Shown in pieces: positions 1 through 13,102 of a stretch of 64,000 bases of DNA. Under the pieces are notes generated by a model. The model did no database searches. It was not told the origin of the DNA and saw only the letters and a program-made list of their open reading frames with translations. Positions within the stretch are counted from its first letter, which is position 1, and every line of letters starts with the position of its first letter. Source of the DNA: Flaccisagitta enflata (lineage: Eukaryota; Chaetognatha; Sagittoidea; Aphragmophora); contig OZ231126.1 in the NCBI GenBank assembly GCA_965153355.1, positions 32,488,001-32,552,000 of the forward strand, in the 5' to 3' direction. Made by a program: the position numbers and the translations under genes.

Positions 1-59
1 CATCCCCTTCGGAGCCGCTGCCCAAAAAAGAAAGTAAGAAAGACAAGAAAGAGAGAAAA

Positions 60-1128
<1,069 letters not shown>

Positions 1129-1364
1129 TTCAGAGTTTGAATGAAAGAGAGATGACGGGCAGATGTTCGTAATTTGCATATATTTTGTTGTACGAGTTTC
1201 GCTCTCTTAGTCTGTGTCGTGTGAGTGCGCGTGTCCGGGCACGTTATCCACTCATGGATTATTTCGCGGAAAGTGAACTCATTTTAAGGAATGTACACTC
1301 ATGGCTTTTGTTAACCTTGTTTGTATTGGTATGTTGCGTTTTCAAAAAAGGATGTGGAAGTGGC

Positions 1365-1545
1365 CCAAATCTCAGCCTCAAGGCCCATATCCTAGCCACT
1401 AGGCCCAAATCCCAGCCTCGAGGCCCAAATCTAGCCTTGAGGCTCAAATTTCAGCATTAAGTCCCCAATACCAATTGCTAGAAGGAGGAGGAGAAAGAGG
1501 ACGAGGAGAAAATTCCTCATAGGTGTAAAAGCATAGGTCATCGAC
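1365..1545. repeat. Family B (B2) fragment: 20-bp minisatellite plus one terminal repeat
   Basis: Degenerate copies of a unit like GGCCCAAATCCCAGCCTCGA, then a GGAGGAG-rich stretch and the B2 terminal repeat (AAAATTCC..CATAGG..AAAGCATAGGTCATCGAC). It abuts family C copy 1. Confidence 0.7.
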
Positions 1546-1549
1546 CCAG

Positions 1550-2893
1550 TTATTCCGTTGGCGTTATTATGGCATAATCGTCCCAAATAGGGGAACGACG
1601 TATCAAAACTCCTAGTATGCAGCAGTATCAAAACGTCCAAAAAACCATTTAAGCATACAACAACGTCCTTTTGTGGTTGTAATCTGGAGTTTCAAAACGC
1701 AGGCATAGTTGCCGTTTTGAAACCGCGTTTTTTGGGAGTATCAAAACTGCATAAAAAGGGGTTTTGAAAACATGACTAAAATAACATTTCTTTTTCACTT
1801 CTAGCCAGTTTTTTTTTGGCATTTTAAAAACTTGATAGAAATGCTTTTTTAACACGTGGTGATAGTGCAGTTTCAAAACTGAATATGAACGCGGTTTCAA
1901 AACTTAATTTTTTTGCAGTTTCTGAACTGTAAAAAATAAGCTTTTTGTAACGTCCTTCAAAGTAGTAAAACATTACACATTTACACAGCAAATTTACATA
2001 AAATACAAGTGACATGGAGTCACAATTCAACAACAATAGGACGGCAAGCATATAGGGAATGTTCTCCTCCTCCTCCTCCTCCGCACCCCCCCTTCCCCCA
2101 AGCTCTTGGCCCATATCTCAGCCTCGAGGCCCATATCTCAGCCACGAGGTCAAAATCCCAGTCTCAAGGCCCAAACCTTTGAGGCTGGGAATTTGGGCTT
2201 AAAGGACGGGGATTTGGAGGCTGGGAATTAGCCTCACGTCTAGATTTAAATTTCATGTTGGGGAAGGCACACGAAGAAAAAGAAGGAGGAGGATGGAAAA
2301 TTTCTATGTAAGATGAGAAAAACAGTCATCAACTCAGCTGCTGGCCACCAGGATGTCTTTCAGATTCAGTTTCATGGAAAACCAAGAGTGGCGTGCGTAT
2401 TAGCCAGTCAGTGATAGCTGGGCTAACGGGGCCCTTTACCATTTATTTCAGTTGGGTGTTAGGGAAATTTTTCCACTTACATATGACCATGCTTTTATTT
2501 CTTTAAACGCATTTTTTTCTTAGTTTCAATACTTCAATTTTTTTTGCTTTCAAAACGGTAAAAAGGGTGATAAGATTACAAAGATATAAAGATTTTTCCC
2601 CTCGCTGGCTGTAACTTTATAGCTGTTTTCAAGCGTTTTGAAACGCAGAAATCTTATGGTTTTAAAACCTTAGAATTGCAAAGTTTTGAAACGGCAACTA
2701 TGCCTAAAAATTCGTATCAAAAGTTGCGCATACTTGTGGTTTTGAAACGACAATATAAGATCGTTTTAAAACTGCATAGGAACGCCTGCTTAAAACTTTT
2801 TTAAGTACTCAGACAAAAATTCATAATTTTGTTACAATAATCTACTTTTGCATTCTGAAACTACTTTCTATGGTTCACGTTATATAGAACGCT
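1550..2893. mobile_element. Family C foldback-like element, copy 1
   Basis: Begins TTATTCCGTTGGCGTTATTA and shares long blocks with the element at 11871-14666. The left half is rich in GTTTCAAAAC-like motifs and the right half in the reverse complement GTTTTGAAAC, so the halves can pair. A B2 element is nested inside. No transposase ORF is visible. Confidence 0.7.
2048..2352. repeat. Family B2 element nested in family C copy 1
   Basis: Starts with the pyrimidine-rich TCTCCTCCTCC terminal repeat and has a core of GGCCCATATCTCAGCCTCGA units. Ends with the inverted partner (GGAGGAGGATGGAAAATTTC .. TCATCAACTC) and GCTGCTGGCC. Confidence 0.65.
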
Positions 2894-2902
2894 AACTTAA
2901 AC

Positions 2903-3036
2903 GTTAGTCCGTCCATCACACTTTACTGTTTTTGGGGTTTTGCGGTTTCTGGCTTCACTGCTCCTGCCTAAATGATCAAGTGACCTCAAATTTAGCCCTT
3001 GCCTACCCGCAGGCGACTGGCGTAGCCGTATGTCTA
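2903..3036 (+). repeat. Family A (HINE/mini-me-like) element, 3' part
   Basis: Matches the shared family A tail: GTCCGTCCATCACACTTTAC, CACTGCTCCTGCC, then GCCTACCCGCAGGCGACTGG and CGTAGCCGTATG. The hairpin end is missing. Confidence 0.65.
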
Positions 3037-3270
3037 TTTTTTTTTTCAGAATCCCGCCTCACTCATATCCAACTATTTTTTCCTCCTTAACCCCCGTTTT
3101 ATGCCATTTGTCTTGATTTTTGTCGTTTATCATTTATAATTTATTCTGTTCTTCCATCAGAAATCAACCAGGATTTTCTTCCATCCATCATCAAGGCTGT
3201 GCAAGGCTTCCCTCTTTTTCTTTTTACCGCACAATGGCAGGGAAGTATCAAGAATGAGACTCGTTTATAA

Positions 3271-3990
3271 GCAGCGGTCCCAAAGGGGCCGTTGACCTAT
3301 GCTTTCAAACATGTGGGGAAATTTTTCCCTCCTTCTTCTTCTCCTCTTCCTTCTCCATCCCCCCAAATCAAAGCACAAATTCTAGCCTCAAGGCTTCAAT
3401 CCCAGCCTCAAGGTTTCAATCCAAGCCACGAGGCTTTAATCCCTGCCTCAAAGACCCAACCCCAGCCTCAAAGCTCCAATCCCAGCCTGGAGGCTCCAAT
3501 CCCAACCATGTGGCTTAAATCCAAGCCTTGTGGCTCAAATCCAGGCCACATGGCTCAAATCCCAGCCTCAATGCCTACTATCTTGCTAATAAATATATCA
3601 CCATCTGAAAGGAAGCATCAACTTTGGAAGAGTACTGCTCCTAAATGAATAAAGCTACAATTACCAGATTGGTCTCAGTTTTGAATATTTGTTTGAACTC
3701 TTTGAAATGCGACCAATCTGGTAATTGTAGCTTTATTTGTTTAGAAGAAACACACTTCCAAAGTTAATGCTTCTTTTCAGATGGTGATATAATTATTAGC
3801 AAGATAGTAAATCCTAGCCCAGCATTGGTCATTGGCTCCTTCCCGGCCGCTGCCCCTCTCACCACCACATCTGACATAAACTAACTTAGGGGCTATGGGT
3901 ACCGCCGACCATCTGAAACTTTTGCGACTATTAAAGGCGTTGTTTTTTTGGTTTGGTGAATTTCGAGTACAGTCCAGCTTCATTCCATGG
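3271..3990. repeat. Family B2 element, interrupted by a foldback
   Basis: Left terminal repeat GCAGCGGTCCCAAAGGGGCC and TTGACCTATGCTTTCAAAC, then about nine minisatellite units (GGCTCAAATCCCAGCCTCAA type). The right side is CGGCCGCTGCCCCTCTC followed by the tail GGTACCGCCGACCATCTGAA. A 233-bp foldback is nested at 3576-3808. Confidence 0.65.
3576..3808. mobile_element. Foldback MITE, about 233 bp
   Basis: Left arm TACTATCTTGCTAATAAATA.., right arm ..ATTATTAGCAAGATAGTA. The arms pair through almost the whole length, including the inner ATTACCAGATTGGT / ACCAATCTGGTAAT segments. Confidence 0.85.
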
Positions 3991-4716
3991 GGCCGGATTG
4001 GGCAAATTTATACCTTTTAGTGAAGCTGCCTTATTGCCAATATAGAAACAACTACAAAACCTCTTATGGGATGGCAAGCTGTATGTCTTAAAGATAGGCA
4101 TCTCTAATGATATCTTAATAGCGGGTGTGCTCTAGCGGTGCTCCACTGTGAAATGGTCGACCACTCAAAATTCTTTTGTCTAAACATAGGCAGCGCGAAA
4201 ACATAGGCCCTAAGTTAAACATCTTTGAAAGCAACACAGGTGATAAGGTTACATAAAAGTACAAGTATCATAAAAGCCTTTATTGCAAGAGTGAAACTGA
4301 TTGCCAGATCAGGTGGCCTCATGTTAGTGGATGAGATATCAACTTGTGAAAACGCATCTCACTGTTGAGCTCCGTCTTTTTTTTCTCTCTCTCTCCCGAG
4401 TAGGCTGAATTCTTAGTTTTCCCCTTCAATGTTAATAAAGATAAATACTCAAGGTATCTTTTAAGACTTAACTTCTATTCTCGCTGCTTCCTTCTTTGGT
4501 AGTTCTTCATCAATCAGTTACACATCCTCCTGGTTTTACCTAATTTAACGTAAAACACATCATGACTTGCTTCATTCTTGTTCGTATGTTCTTCACATTT
4601 TAGTTCAAAGTTTTGCATCGCTTCTATCAATTAACCTCAGTACTCCTGCCCATGTGGTCCGTCACATATGCACATATATACATGCCTGCTTACGTTAGCC
4701 GAATTAATAAAATGTA
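3991..4716. other. Non-coding stretch
   Basis: No exon-like ORF, RNA gene or clear repeat recognised. It contains a short CT run near 4384. Confidence 0.5.
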
Positions 4717-5139
4717 CCACGTGTATCAAAAAAAAAAGACGCACTTTTAAATGGCTCATTTAGCCATAAGGATTCAGAGAAACTAATTAAAATCTTAGAC
4801 CATTTTAAAGCCCTTTGAAAGTACTTTCATTTGGCAGCCAATCTGGTATTTCTATCTTTTTTCGTTTAGAAATGGCATTAGTTCGAGTAAAAATGTTGCC
4901 TGTTTCAGTTTCGCAATCCCTATGTAAAATGTGCATTTTAGCAAAATAGTGCTTCTCTTTGCAGAGCTCTAGCTCCTAAACCGTTTGAGATACAGACCTG
5001 GGGTTGGTCTAGAATGAAAGATTTTTTGAAAATCTTTAAAAATGACTTAACTGAAAATAGTTAAAATTATCTTTTTTTATCTGTTTTATTCATAAATAAA
5101 GGGGTGCGTCTTTTTTTTTTTTTTTTTTGATACGCGTGG
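4717..5139. mobile_element. TIR MITE (CCACGTGTATCAAAAAA family), 423 bp
   Basis: Termini CCACGTGTATCAAAAAAAAA and the inverted TTTTTTTGATACGCGTGG, flanked on both sides by TA. This fits a Tc1/mariner-type non-autonomous element. No ORF. Confidence 0.8.
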
Positions 5140-5202
5140 TAATGAAATGAAACAGAAATAAAAAAGAATTTCGCGCTATGATGCTAAAACCAGCAACTAC
5201 AG

Positions 5203-5797
5203 TTGCATGATTTATGGAGCGACAACGACCAGCTCTATAGTTTTACAGTCTGTAATACAACAACCAGTAAATCAACAGCTGCAGTGCTTTTCTTTGGGAA
5301 GACTAGTGACCCAATCTGTGATTTAATGCTTGATGGCAAGCCACTGGAATTTGTTAATCAGTGGAAGTATCTAGGAGTAACGGTTGCTGCTGGACTTAGT
5401 CCGGATTTTTCTGCAAGACCAGCATTGGCCTCTTTTTACCGGGCTGTTAATTCAATACTATCTGTGTTGCGTAAACCTGATGAACTGGTTCTCATGAACC
5501 TTTTGTATAGTAATTGCGTACCAATCTTGTCTTATGGTGCCGAGACGGTAAAATTTTCCAATTCTGATATGTGAGACTGCATCACTGCCATCAACGATGC
5601 AATACTAAAAATCTACTCCTATAACCGCTGGGAGAGCACGCGCTTCCTTCGAGAAACTCTTGGCTTTCCTAGCATCTACAAAATCTTCAGACGACGATCT
5701 CATTCCTTCATCACCGGAAATCTCCGCTGCTCCAACGATACAATTCAACGCTCGACGGTGATCTACTTGTCGGAACGGATTGTAGACGACGACTAAA
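5203..5797 (+). pseudogene. Non-LTR retrotransposon RT C-terminal fragment (LINE, 5'-truncated)
   Basis: The translation has the C-terminal RT signature of CR1/L2/jockey-like elements: FVNQWKYLGVTV, then an FYRAVNSIL helix and VLMNLLYSNCVPILSYGAE. The frame continues past an in-frame TGA at about 5572 (probably CGA to TGA) into DCITAINDAILKIYSYNRWE and TRFLRETLGFPS, ending at TAA near 5795. No upstream RT core or endonuclease is present, so only the last ~200 codons remain. It lies directly after the MITE at 4717-5139. Family-level assignment is tentative; LINE origin is fairly secure. Confidence 0.8.
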
Positions 5798-5879
5798 ATT
5801 TAGTTTGTAGCCTTTAGGTGGAAGTCTTGTATGGTTGTTGTGTGTTTCTGTCATTTCATGACGAATAAAATATCATTCA

Positions 5880-6593
5880 TAATGCAACAGCCAGCAGCTG
5901 CAGTCGAATGATCTAGATATGAAGCAACCACTAGCAGCTGCAACTGCTGGTCGTCCTTTTACTTTCTAGAGCATACGTATATCGCCAAAATAAGAATTAG
6001 TTATGTTATCAATATAGGATTTATGAAAAAATGCTAAAACTATGCCAAATTTTTGGTGTTACACCCATAGACCTTGACCACCACCTGATTATGGGTTTTC
6101 TATGCATTTTCAGACAAATTTTTAGTCTGAATACATGATACCTCTCCCCTTCTTGAAAGCATTTTAGACTAATCATAGTCAATATGGCAGGTTCCCTTGT
6201 GCTGTTATTTGTAACCAATATGTGTCATTCAGGTTGAGACAAGCCAAGCAAATGTAAACGAGTCTTCAACATTGTACTGAGGTCCAAAAATAAGATGAAG
6301 AATACTCAAATCTATCAGACAAGTGACTTCATTTTTACAATCAGAGATTGACAGGAAACTAGATGAAATATTTTGACCATTTTTCAAAAGGGGTATTACT
6401 TTTGATTTGCTTGCCATTTCTAGACAACTTGAGCTAGAAAAATGTGGTTAGTGACACTTGGTCAGAAATTTGATGTAGTTTTAGAATCTCATTGATTTTC
6501 ATACGATTATTTTGTTTTTGATGGAGTTATTTCTTTAAATGCTTGGCAATATATCCATGCTCCAGGTAGTACTTACGAAAATTGTGCTTAAGT
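5880..6593. other. AT-rich non-coding stretch
   Basis: No gene, RNA or clear repeat structure recognised. Confidence 0.5.
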
Positions 6594-6628
6594 TTAACAC
6601 CCTGAGCAGGAAATTTAGCACAAACATA

Positions 6629-7172
6629 CAGGGTGATTTTTTTCAAGTGGGGGAAAGTAATAAGACATCAAATTTTGATTATGAAATTTTACGATAAATG
6701 AAAGTTATTCTATGGTTGCAAACTATTTGACATTTAGTATTTAAACAAATTGTGTTAGTATTTTCATCAAAACCAAAATTTCATTAAAATCAAGGTTTTT
6801 CATACTTTTGTTAATGTGATTCAAGCTTAAATTATGCAATCCAATTGAAAATCTATTTTTGATTGAAAATAAAAGTTTAGATATTAAAATTAGTAATACA
6901 TATTAACAGATATTTAACATTTTGACCAAAATAAATCATTTTTCAGCAAAACATAAAAATTCATTTTTATAAAAAAAATGGTCTAAACCATATAGATTGA
7001 AAATGGTCAACTATGCTAAACTGAAGTCAAAACTAATCAAAACTATTTTTTCTCTTTTGAATAATAAATGTCAAGTAATTTTTTACCATAAACTGATTTT
7101 GATTTATCTCCAAATTGTAAGAACAAAATTTAATGTCTCAATACTTTCCCCCACTTGAAAAAAATCACCCTG
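6629..7172. mobile_element. TIR MITE, 544 bp, nested
   Basis: Termini CAGGGTGATTTTTTTCAAGT and inverted ACTTGAAAAAAATCACCCTG, about 50 bp of pairing, with TA on both flanks. AT-rich interior without coding capacity. Confidence 0.88.
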
Positions 7173-7554
7173 TATTGGTATTGAAATAGCACTTCTAGGT
7201 GGTTCAGTGAGATGATGTTTGGAGCATAGTTCTACAATTTGTACAACTAAGTAGTGATATGAACCATAATTTACTCATACTATCATTGTGCCCTCTAGAA
7301 AGCGTCAAAAATAAAACGGGGGTTCACATTTTGACGAATTTTTACTGGAAAATTTTGACAAAATGGAAACTGGTCGCTCTCTCATATCATCTTCACGCGC
7401 CACGTCTTAAGTGGTCAATACCTTTTACAAAATTCGACCTTGATGTGAGATTGTCAAACCAACGCATGATCGAGTCTGGGGTTTTAAAATCAACTGTCAA
7501 AACATTGATAACAAGGCCAAGTAGGCCAATAACGTGCGCCGTGTGGATCGTCGA

Positions 7555-7648
7555 ACGAATGCGTTACCGACAGACCAACCGACCGACAGACAGACAGACA
7601 GACCAACGGACATAGCCAGTTATAGAGGTGCGTTGGCACACCTAAAAA
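7555..7648 (-). repeat. Family A fragment with (GACA/GACC)n and terminal hairpin
   Basis: On the minus strand: terminal hairpin AGGTG..CACCT, then CTATAACTGGCTATGTCC and a (GTCY)n run. Same layout as other family A copies but with a different hairpin sequence. Confidence 0.6.
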
Positions 7649-8151
7649 CGTATCAGTTTCATCCACTCATTCGAGAAACATTTGAAATAAACATGACACA
7701 TTGACCTTCATATCAATTCAGATTTCAGAACTTTTCGTGGCCTATTACCATTATTCTTGGCTCACTAGCACTTTATGTGTTATAAATCTATATTTGCCTC
7801 ATATTGACATGTTGCAACACACATTATCATATTTGTGCCAAATTTCCTGCTCAGGGTGTTAAATCATTTTCACCGAAGCACAACATGCAATTGTAATTTC
7901 TAAATCTCTTTCTTTGTCTCATTAACCTGCTTTTCCTACGTTACGTCATTAACCTGTTTTTCCTATGTTATGTCTCTGTCTTTGTCTCATTTTCCTGTAT
8001 TTCTTATGTATGTTTCTTTGTCTCAGTTTTCATTCATTTCTATGTCTTTGTCTTTTCCTCTTTCTTCTGCAGTTGTTATTGCCTTTTCCGTATCAAAAGG
8101 CTTTGGCGAAGCAACGAGGCTGGAATCTATGGTTGCACGCTCTGTCTCTGT

Positions 8152-8167
8152 CTCTGTCTCCGTCTAT

Positions 8168-8217
<50 letters not shown>

Positions 8218-8256
8218 AGATTCGTGTGTTTCGCTTTCTCTCCCTCTCTGTCTCTG

Positions 8257-8311
<55 letters not shown>
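8152..8311. repeat. (CTGT)n and (CT)n microsatellite
   Basis: Simple pyrimidine repeats; the ORFs on both strands are artefacts of them. Confidence 0.95.
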
Positions 8312-8312
<1 letters not shown>

Positions 8313-8610
8313 GTTCCAAATGGTTTTCCCCTGGCTTCTTGCTTGATATCGCACTTTATTGAATCGTTTGGCGGAAATAAGCGGCAACGGAACACAGAAC
8401 ATCCAACGGCCTTAAGATCTAACGGAAGATGGTATCGCGTAAGGAACTAATTGTCTACGAGGTTCACATGGTCTGTAATGCCCCTTCTTGCCTTACTGTA
8501 TTTTTCCTCACTCAGTTTAAGAGGTGAAGGAACAACGACCAATTAACCATACACATACATCGCTTATTGGAGCAGAATTCGGAGCAAGAATAAATTGACA
8601 GCACTTTGAC

Positions 8611-9221
8611 CACGCCACGGGGGAGGCTTTCATAGGTCAAGAAAAATTCTCGGTCATAATGGAGAGTGGTTTGGGCCCCAGGAAGGTTTACTTTATCACT
8701 TTATATCAAAACAAAAATTTTTTTACTTCAAAATTTTTTTTGAAATGCTCTAAAATGCCGTAAAAAGCCGTAAAATTGGCATTTTTGACAGTTTTTTTGG
8801 TCTGAAACCACCACTTCAGTAAAAAAATAGGCAAACAATGATTATCTGGCACTAAGACACATTTATGCAGAAATACAGGCCAACCCGACATCATTTAGTA
8901 TCATTTTGTGCCGTAAAATTCTGTAAAAAGCCGTAAAAATGGCATTTTTTGATGACAAGTTGGCATGTATTCATGCATGAATATGTTTTAGTGCCAGATA
9001 ATCATTGTTTGCCCTTTTTTTGACCATAGTGGCAGTTTTGGACCCAAAAAACTGTCAAAAATGCTAATTTTACGGCTTTTTACGGCATTATAAAAAAATT
9101 TTGAAGTAAAAAAATTTTTGTTTTGGTATGAAGTGATAAAGTAAACCTTCCTAAGGCTAAAACCACTCTCCATTATGACCGAGAATTTTTCTTGACCTAA
9201 GAAAGCCTCCCCCGTGGCGTG
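8611..9221. mobile_element. Long foldback element, about 610 bp
   Basis: Left end CACGCCACGGGGGAGGCTTT pairs with right end AAAGCCTCCCCCGTGGCGTG. Pairing continues through TCTCGGTCATAATGGAGAGT and GAAGGTTTACTTTATCACTT, so each arm is close to 300 bp and little spacer remains. No coding capacity. Confidence 0.92.
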
Positions 9222-9771
9222 TGACTGCGTTGACTTAATAGTCAAAAAAAAGAAAAGAAAAAGAAACTGCAGTAAGCGCAAGCTCTTAGGAGAGGTCGAT
9301 TCATGAGAATGACAAGTATTTGATATGGTGCGTGATACCTTTGGCCTACCGTAATCTCAAAGTTATGGGACACAGAAATTCCAACGGTGCACACGATTGT
9401 TCTACAAAGGAGGGCTCATGTAAATATCTTATTATTCCGTAGCCCATATAATGATATATGGTCTGTGATGCCTTTGGCCTACCATAATCTGTACAGTGAG
9501 TTAATGGCATCAGATCTAATGAAAGATTGTTTCACAAAAAAACTTTTTTCCCCAATGGAAAGCATTTGCAAAAGAGAGAAAGAAAAAAAAAAAGAATAAA
9601 TAGGGAAAGAATAAAAAACAAATAGATAAGTAAACAACAATACAAAGAAGGAGAAAGAATTGATAGATGAAACAAAAACAAGCAAAACAAACAACGATGA
9701 ACAAAGAAAATAGAGGAGAGGATGGAAAGAAAAAATGATTGAAGGATGATAAAAAAAAGAAAGACTGGATA
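9222..9771. other. Non-coding, A-rich
   Basis: GAAA/AAAC-rich tract at about 9570-9770 and two similar GCCTTTGGCCTACC segments near 9340 and 9470. No gene seen. Confidence 0.5.
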
Positions 9772-10020
9772 AAACAAGGCCGGATACACGGCTACCCTAG
9801 TCGCGTGCGGGTGGGCAGGAGCAATGCTGTAGAAGGGCACTAGGGCATCTGGGAAGGAGCCGTATGCTCAAAAAGCACACAAACGCCGAAAAAGTAAAAA
9901 GATTACCAACCGACCGACCAACCGACCAAGCCACCGACCAACCGACCGACCAACCGATCGACGGACCGACCGACCAACCAACTGACATAGCGGGTGTAGA
10001 GTCGCGTAGCACGCGACTGA
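9772..10020 (-). repeat. Family A (HINE/mini-me-like) element
   Basis: On the minus strand: hairpin AGTCGCGTGCTACGCGACT, TCTACACCCGCTAT, a long (GTCGGTTG)-type run, then the core GCCCACCCGCACGCGACTAG and end GTAGCCGTGTATCCGGCCTT. One of the most complete copies. Confidence 0.8.
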
Positions 10021-10101
10021 AAAAAGGAAACTGTAAAGTGGCGGAATTGTTTATTCATCGTTATTGCGCGTAAGAGATGGGCTTAAAGTAAATGCACGGA
10101 T

Positions 10102-10630
10102 TACACACGCAAAGAGACGCCTGTAAGTCATTGCGTGTGTGGTGGTCGGTGCACATACATGAAGGCTTTTAAGTAAGTGCAAAAAGAAGTAACTCTTCGT
10201 GCAGCGAGAATTTGTGGGTACACAAGAGAACTACAGAGTAAACGCATGAACAGTAATCGGTTATAGAGTAAACGCATACACACGCAAAGAGACGCCTGTA
10301 AGTCATTGCGTGTGTGGTGGTCGGTGTACATACATGATAACATGAAGGCTATTAAGTAAGTGCAAAAAGAAGTAACTCTTCGTGCAGTGAGAATTTGTGG
10401 GTACACAAGAGAGCTACAGAGTAAACGCATGAACAGTAATCGGTTATAGAGTAAACGCATACACAGTGCACAATAGCTCTAAATCACCACCTATCAAGTA
10501 AAATTGCCTATCTCAACTCCAGCGACCCCAAACCACCCCTTTCCACCCACACAATAGCTCTAAATCACCACCTATCAAGTAAAATTGCCTATCTCAACTC
10601 TAGCGCCCCAAAACCACCCCTTTCCACCCA
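10102..10630. repeat. Two adjacent tandem duplications
   Basis: A ~175-bp unit starting ACACGCAAAGAGACGCCTGT occurs twice (about 10105-10280 and 10280-10462). An ~84-bp unit starting CACAATAGCTCTAAATCACC then occurs twice (10467-10630). Degenerate copies of the first unit recur near 11060. Confidence 0.85.
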
Positions 10631-10716
10631 TGTGATCGGTGCACACACAAGAGGGCTTTAAAGTAGAGGTGCACTCACAAGAGTCAAAAGAAGCGTAACA
10701 AGAGTTCATGGATAGT

Positions 10717-11010
10717 CACAAGGAAGTTCTCTATCAGAGGGATATGACTAAAAATCATGTATACAGATGAACCACAAAAAAAATCTTATCCTGGGACCTC
10801 TATAAATCATGGCCACCACCCTATTATATCCCATAGAAAATGTACAGGCAGGATATTTGCCTCTGAGTTTTCCTATGTTTTATAATAGCAGTGGGGGTGG
10901 GTGGCGGCGACGATTCATAGGGGTTCCAGGGCTGAATTCTTCCCATAGATCATCTATTAACATGATTTTGAGCCACATCCCTTTAGCTCTGATAGAGACC
11001 TTTTCTATGT
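10717..11010. mobile_element. Foldback/TIR element, about 290 bp
   Basis: GTTCTCTATCAGAGGGATAT and AAAATCATGT near the left end are inverted at the right end (AACATGATTTTGAG .. CTCTGATAGAGACC). The inner GGGACCTCTATAAATCATGG pairs with CGATTCATAGGGGTTCC. Confidence 0.75.
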
Positions 11011-11039
11011 CATCGCATTTATTGTTGTTAGGCTAGTCA

Positions 11040-11377
11040 AGAGGGCTTTCAAGTACATGCATAGATTACTCACGCAAAGAGACTCCCGTAAGTTATGGCG
11101 TGTGTGGTGGTCGATTCACGACTTGCGCGACTTTAAAGTGTACGAAGAGGGGGTTTTGCATGCAGTAAGTATGGTGCACACACGAGAGGGCTGTTAGGAA
11201 AATGTCTGCAACTTGCAGGGTGAACAGTTCATGCACATGAGAGGTTTCACGTTAGTGTATGCAAGGGAGCTTTTTACCTGAGTGGTGATCGGCTCACGCA
11301 AAATCGCAAAATGCGTGCGCGTGCAAAAAAAAGAACTTAAGAATGGAACGATGAAACATTTTTTTCAAACTTGAAAT
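11040..11377. repeat. Degenerate copies of the 10.1-kb tandem unit
   Basis: Contains ACGCAAAGAGACTCCCGTAA and GTGTGTGGTGGTCG, related to the unit at 10102. No gene seen. Confidence 0.5.
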
Positions 11378-11540
11378 AACAAGGCCGGATACACTACCAA
11401 TACCAGTTGCGGACGGGTGGGCAGGTGCGGAAATGTGCGTTTTCACACTTTTCGACTCGTGTTCACGGACCAACGGACCAACGGACCGACGGACCGACGT
11501 ACGGACAAAGGCTCTTATAGAGTTGCGTGTCCGCAACTAA
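11378..11540 (-). repeat. Family A element with AGTTGCG hairpin
   Basis: On the minus strand: AGTTGCGGACACGCAACT hairpin, CTATAAGAGCCTTTGTCCGT, (GTCY)n, CCACCCGTCCGCAACTGG and GTGTATCCGGCCTTGTT. Confidence 0.8.
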
Positions 11541-11870
11541 AAATGAAAATGTGGAACCCATTTTAACATCAGAAACAGAAATGGGAAAAAGATTCGAGAA
11601 CCCATCAGAAACGGAAAAATGTTTCAAGACAAGTTTCTGTTGAGAATATTTAGAAAGAGCTTATCATTTTTTAAACTTCTTTGATCTTTCATGACGTATT
11701 TCTTAAAAATAAAGTGTCCCGATGCGCCTTAGACTGACTTTAGACGATGAGGCATATCCGACAATCCTGGCCATTCTCCCCACCCTCTACATTACCACCG
11801 TTTCCATAGTGACCAACTGGTAGATTGTCATATTCTTTGGCAGATAGGCAGTAGGGGAGCATATCTTTAG
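11541..11870. other. Non-coding stretch
   Basis: Nothing recognised apart from two similar AGAAACGGAAA-type segments. Confidence 0.4.
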
Positions 11871-12490
11871 CAGTTATTCCGTTGGCGTTATTATGGCATT
11901 ATCGTCCCAAATAGGGGAACGACGTATCAAAACTCCTAGTATGCAGCAGTTTCAAAACGTCCAAAAAACCATTTATGCATACAACAACGTCCTTTTGTGG
12001 TTGTAATCTGGGGTATCAAAACGCAGGCATAGTTGCCGTTTTGAAACCGCGTTTTTTGGGAGTATCAAGACTGCATAAAAAGGGCTTTTGAAAACATGAC
12101 TAAAATAACATTTCCTTCTCACTTCTAGCCAGTTTATTTTTTGTTTCAAAACTGAAGAAATGAGCTTTTTCAAACAGTGGCAGTGGCAGTGGCATTAAAA
12201 TTATGAAATATGAAATCGCCGTTCCCATAAGCAATTTTTTTGCAGTTTTGAAACTGTAAAAAAGTTGCTTGTAAAAACGTTTCATAAATTCAATTTTTTG
12301 CAGTTTCAAAACTTCAATTTTTTTGCAGTTTCAAAACTGTAAAAAATAAGCTTTTTGTAACGTCCTTCAAAGTAGTAAAACATTACAGATTAGCAAACTT
12401 ACATAAAATACAAGTGACATGGAGTCACAATTCAACAACAATCGGACGGCAAGCATTTGATGGCAACACGTAGTGATTCACCCCATTTTC

Positions 12491-12714
12491 AGTTGCGTGC
12501 TATACGACTCTACACCCTGCTTTGTCCGTCTGTTAGTCCGTCGGTCCGTTTGTCCGTCCATCTGTCTGTCCGTCCGTCCATCAATCCGTTACACTTTACT
12601 TTTCTTTTTTGCAGTCCTTGGCCTCACTGCTCCTGTCCAAATGATAGGGTCACCTCAGAAACAGCCCCTGCCCACCCACACGGGACTGGGGTAGCCGTGT
12701 ATCCGGCCTTGTTT
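12491..12714 (+). repeat. Family A element nested in family C
   Basis: AGTTGCGTGCTATACGACTC hairpin end, TACACCCTGCTTTGTCCGTC, (GTCY)n, CACTTTACTTTTC, then GCCCACCCACACGGGACTGG and GTAGCCGTGTATCCGGCCTT. Confidence 0.82.
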
Positions 12715-12825
12715 CAACTAAATTTGAATAATAATGATGCCACAAATACTTTTAAAAGACACTCCAAAAACACTCTGTGTGTATGTCTTTGTCACATGCT
12801 GACCTCAAAAGAACCTTTTAATCTT

Positions 12826-12915
12826 TAACCTTTTAACCTTTTAACCTTTTAACCTTTTAACCTTTTAACCTTTTAACCTTTTAACCTTTTAACCTTTTAA
12901 CCTTTTAACCTTTTA
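12826..12915. repeat. TTAACCTTTT 10-bp tandem array
   Basis: About nine perfect copies. It is not a canonical telomere repeat. Confidence 0.97.
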
Positions 12916-13102
12916 AATAATATAGGAAGTACACTGATATTGGAAGTACATTAATGTAGGGGTGACAGGTACCACTGACAATCTGATGTTTTTGCAACTA
13001 TAACCATTTATATTGACTACTTTTGGTAAGCAGATTGCTTTTGGGGTAGATAAAATAGTCGCAAAAGCATAAGATGGTTGTGATTGTAGTTGAGGGAGAG
13101 AG

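Larger units (their letters stand above)
6594..7862. mobile_element. TIR element, about 1.27 kb, with nested insertions
   Basis: Outer termini TTAACACCCTGAGCAGGAAA and, inverted, TTTCCTGCTCAGGGTGTTAA. Interior AAATTTAGCACAAACATA matches TATTTGTGCCAAATTT inverted. Contains a second TIR element (6629-7172) and a family A fragment. No transposase ORF. Confidence 0.8.

Noticed and set aside
12826-12915. TTAACCTTTT array as telomere-like or origin sequence
   Set aside because: Not a known telomere motif and located inside a transposon; treated as a simple tandem repeat.
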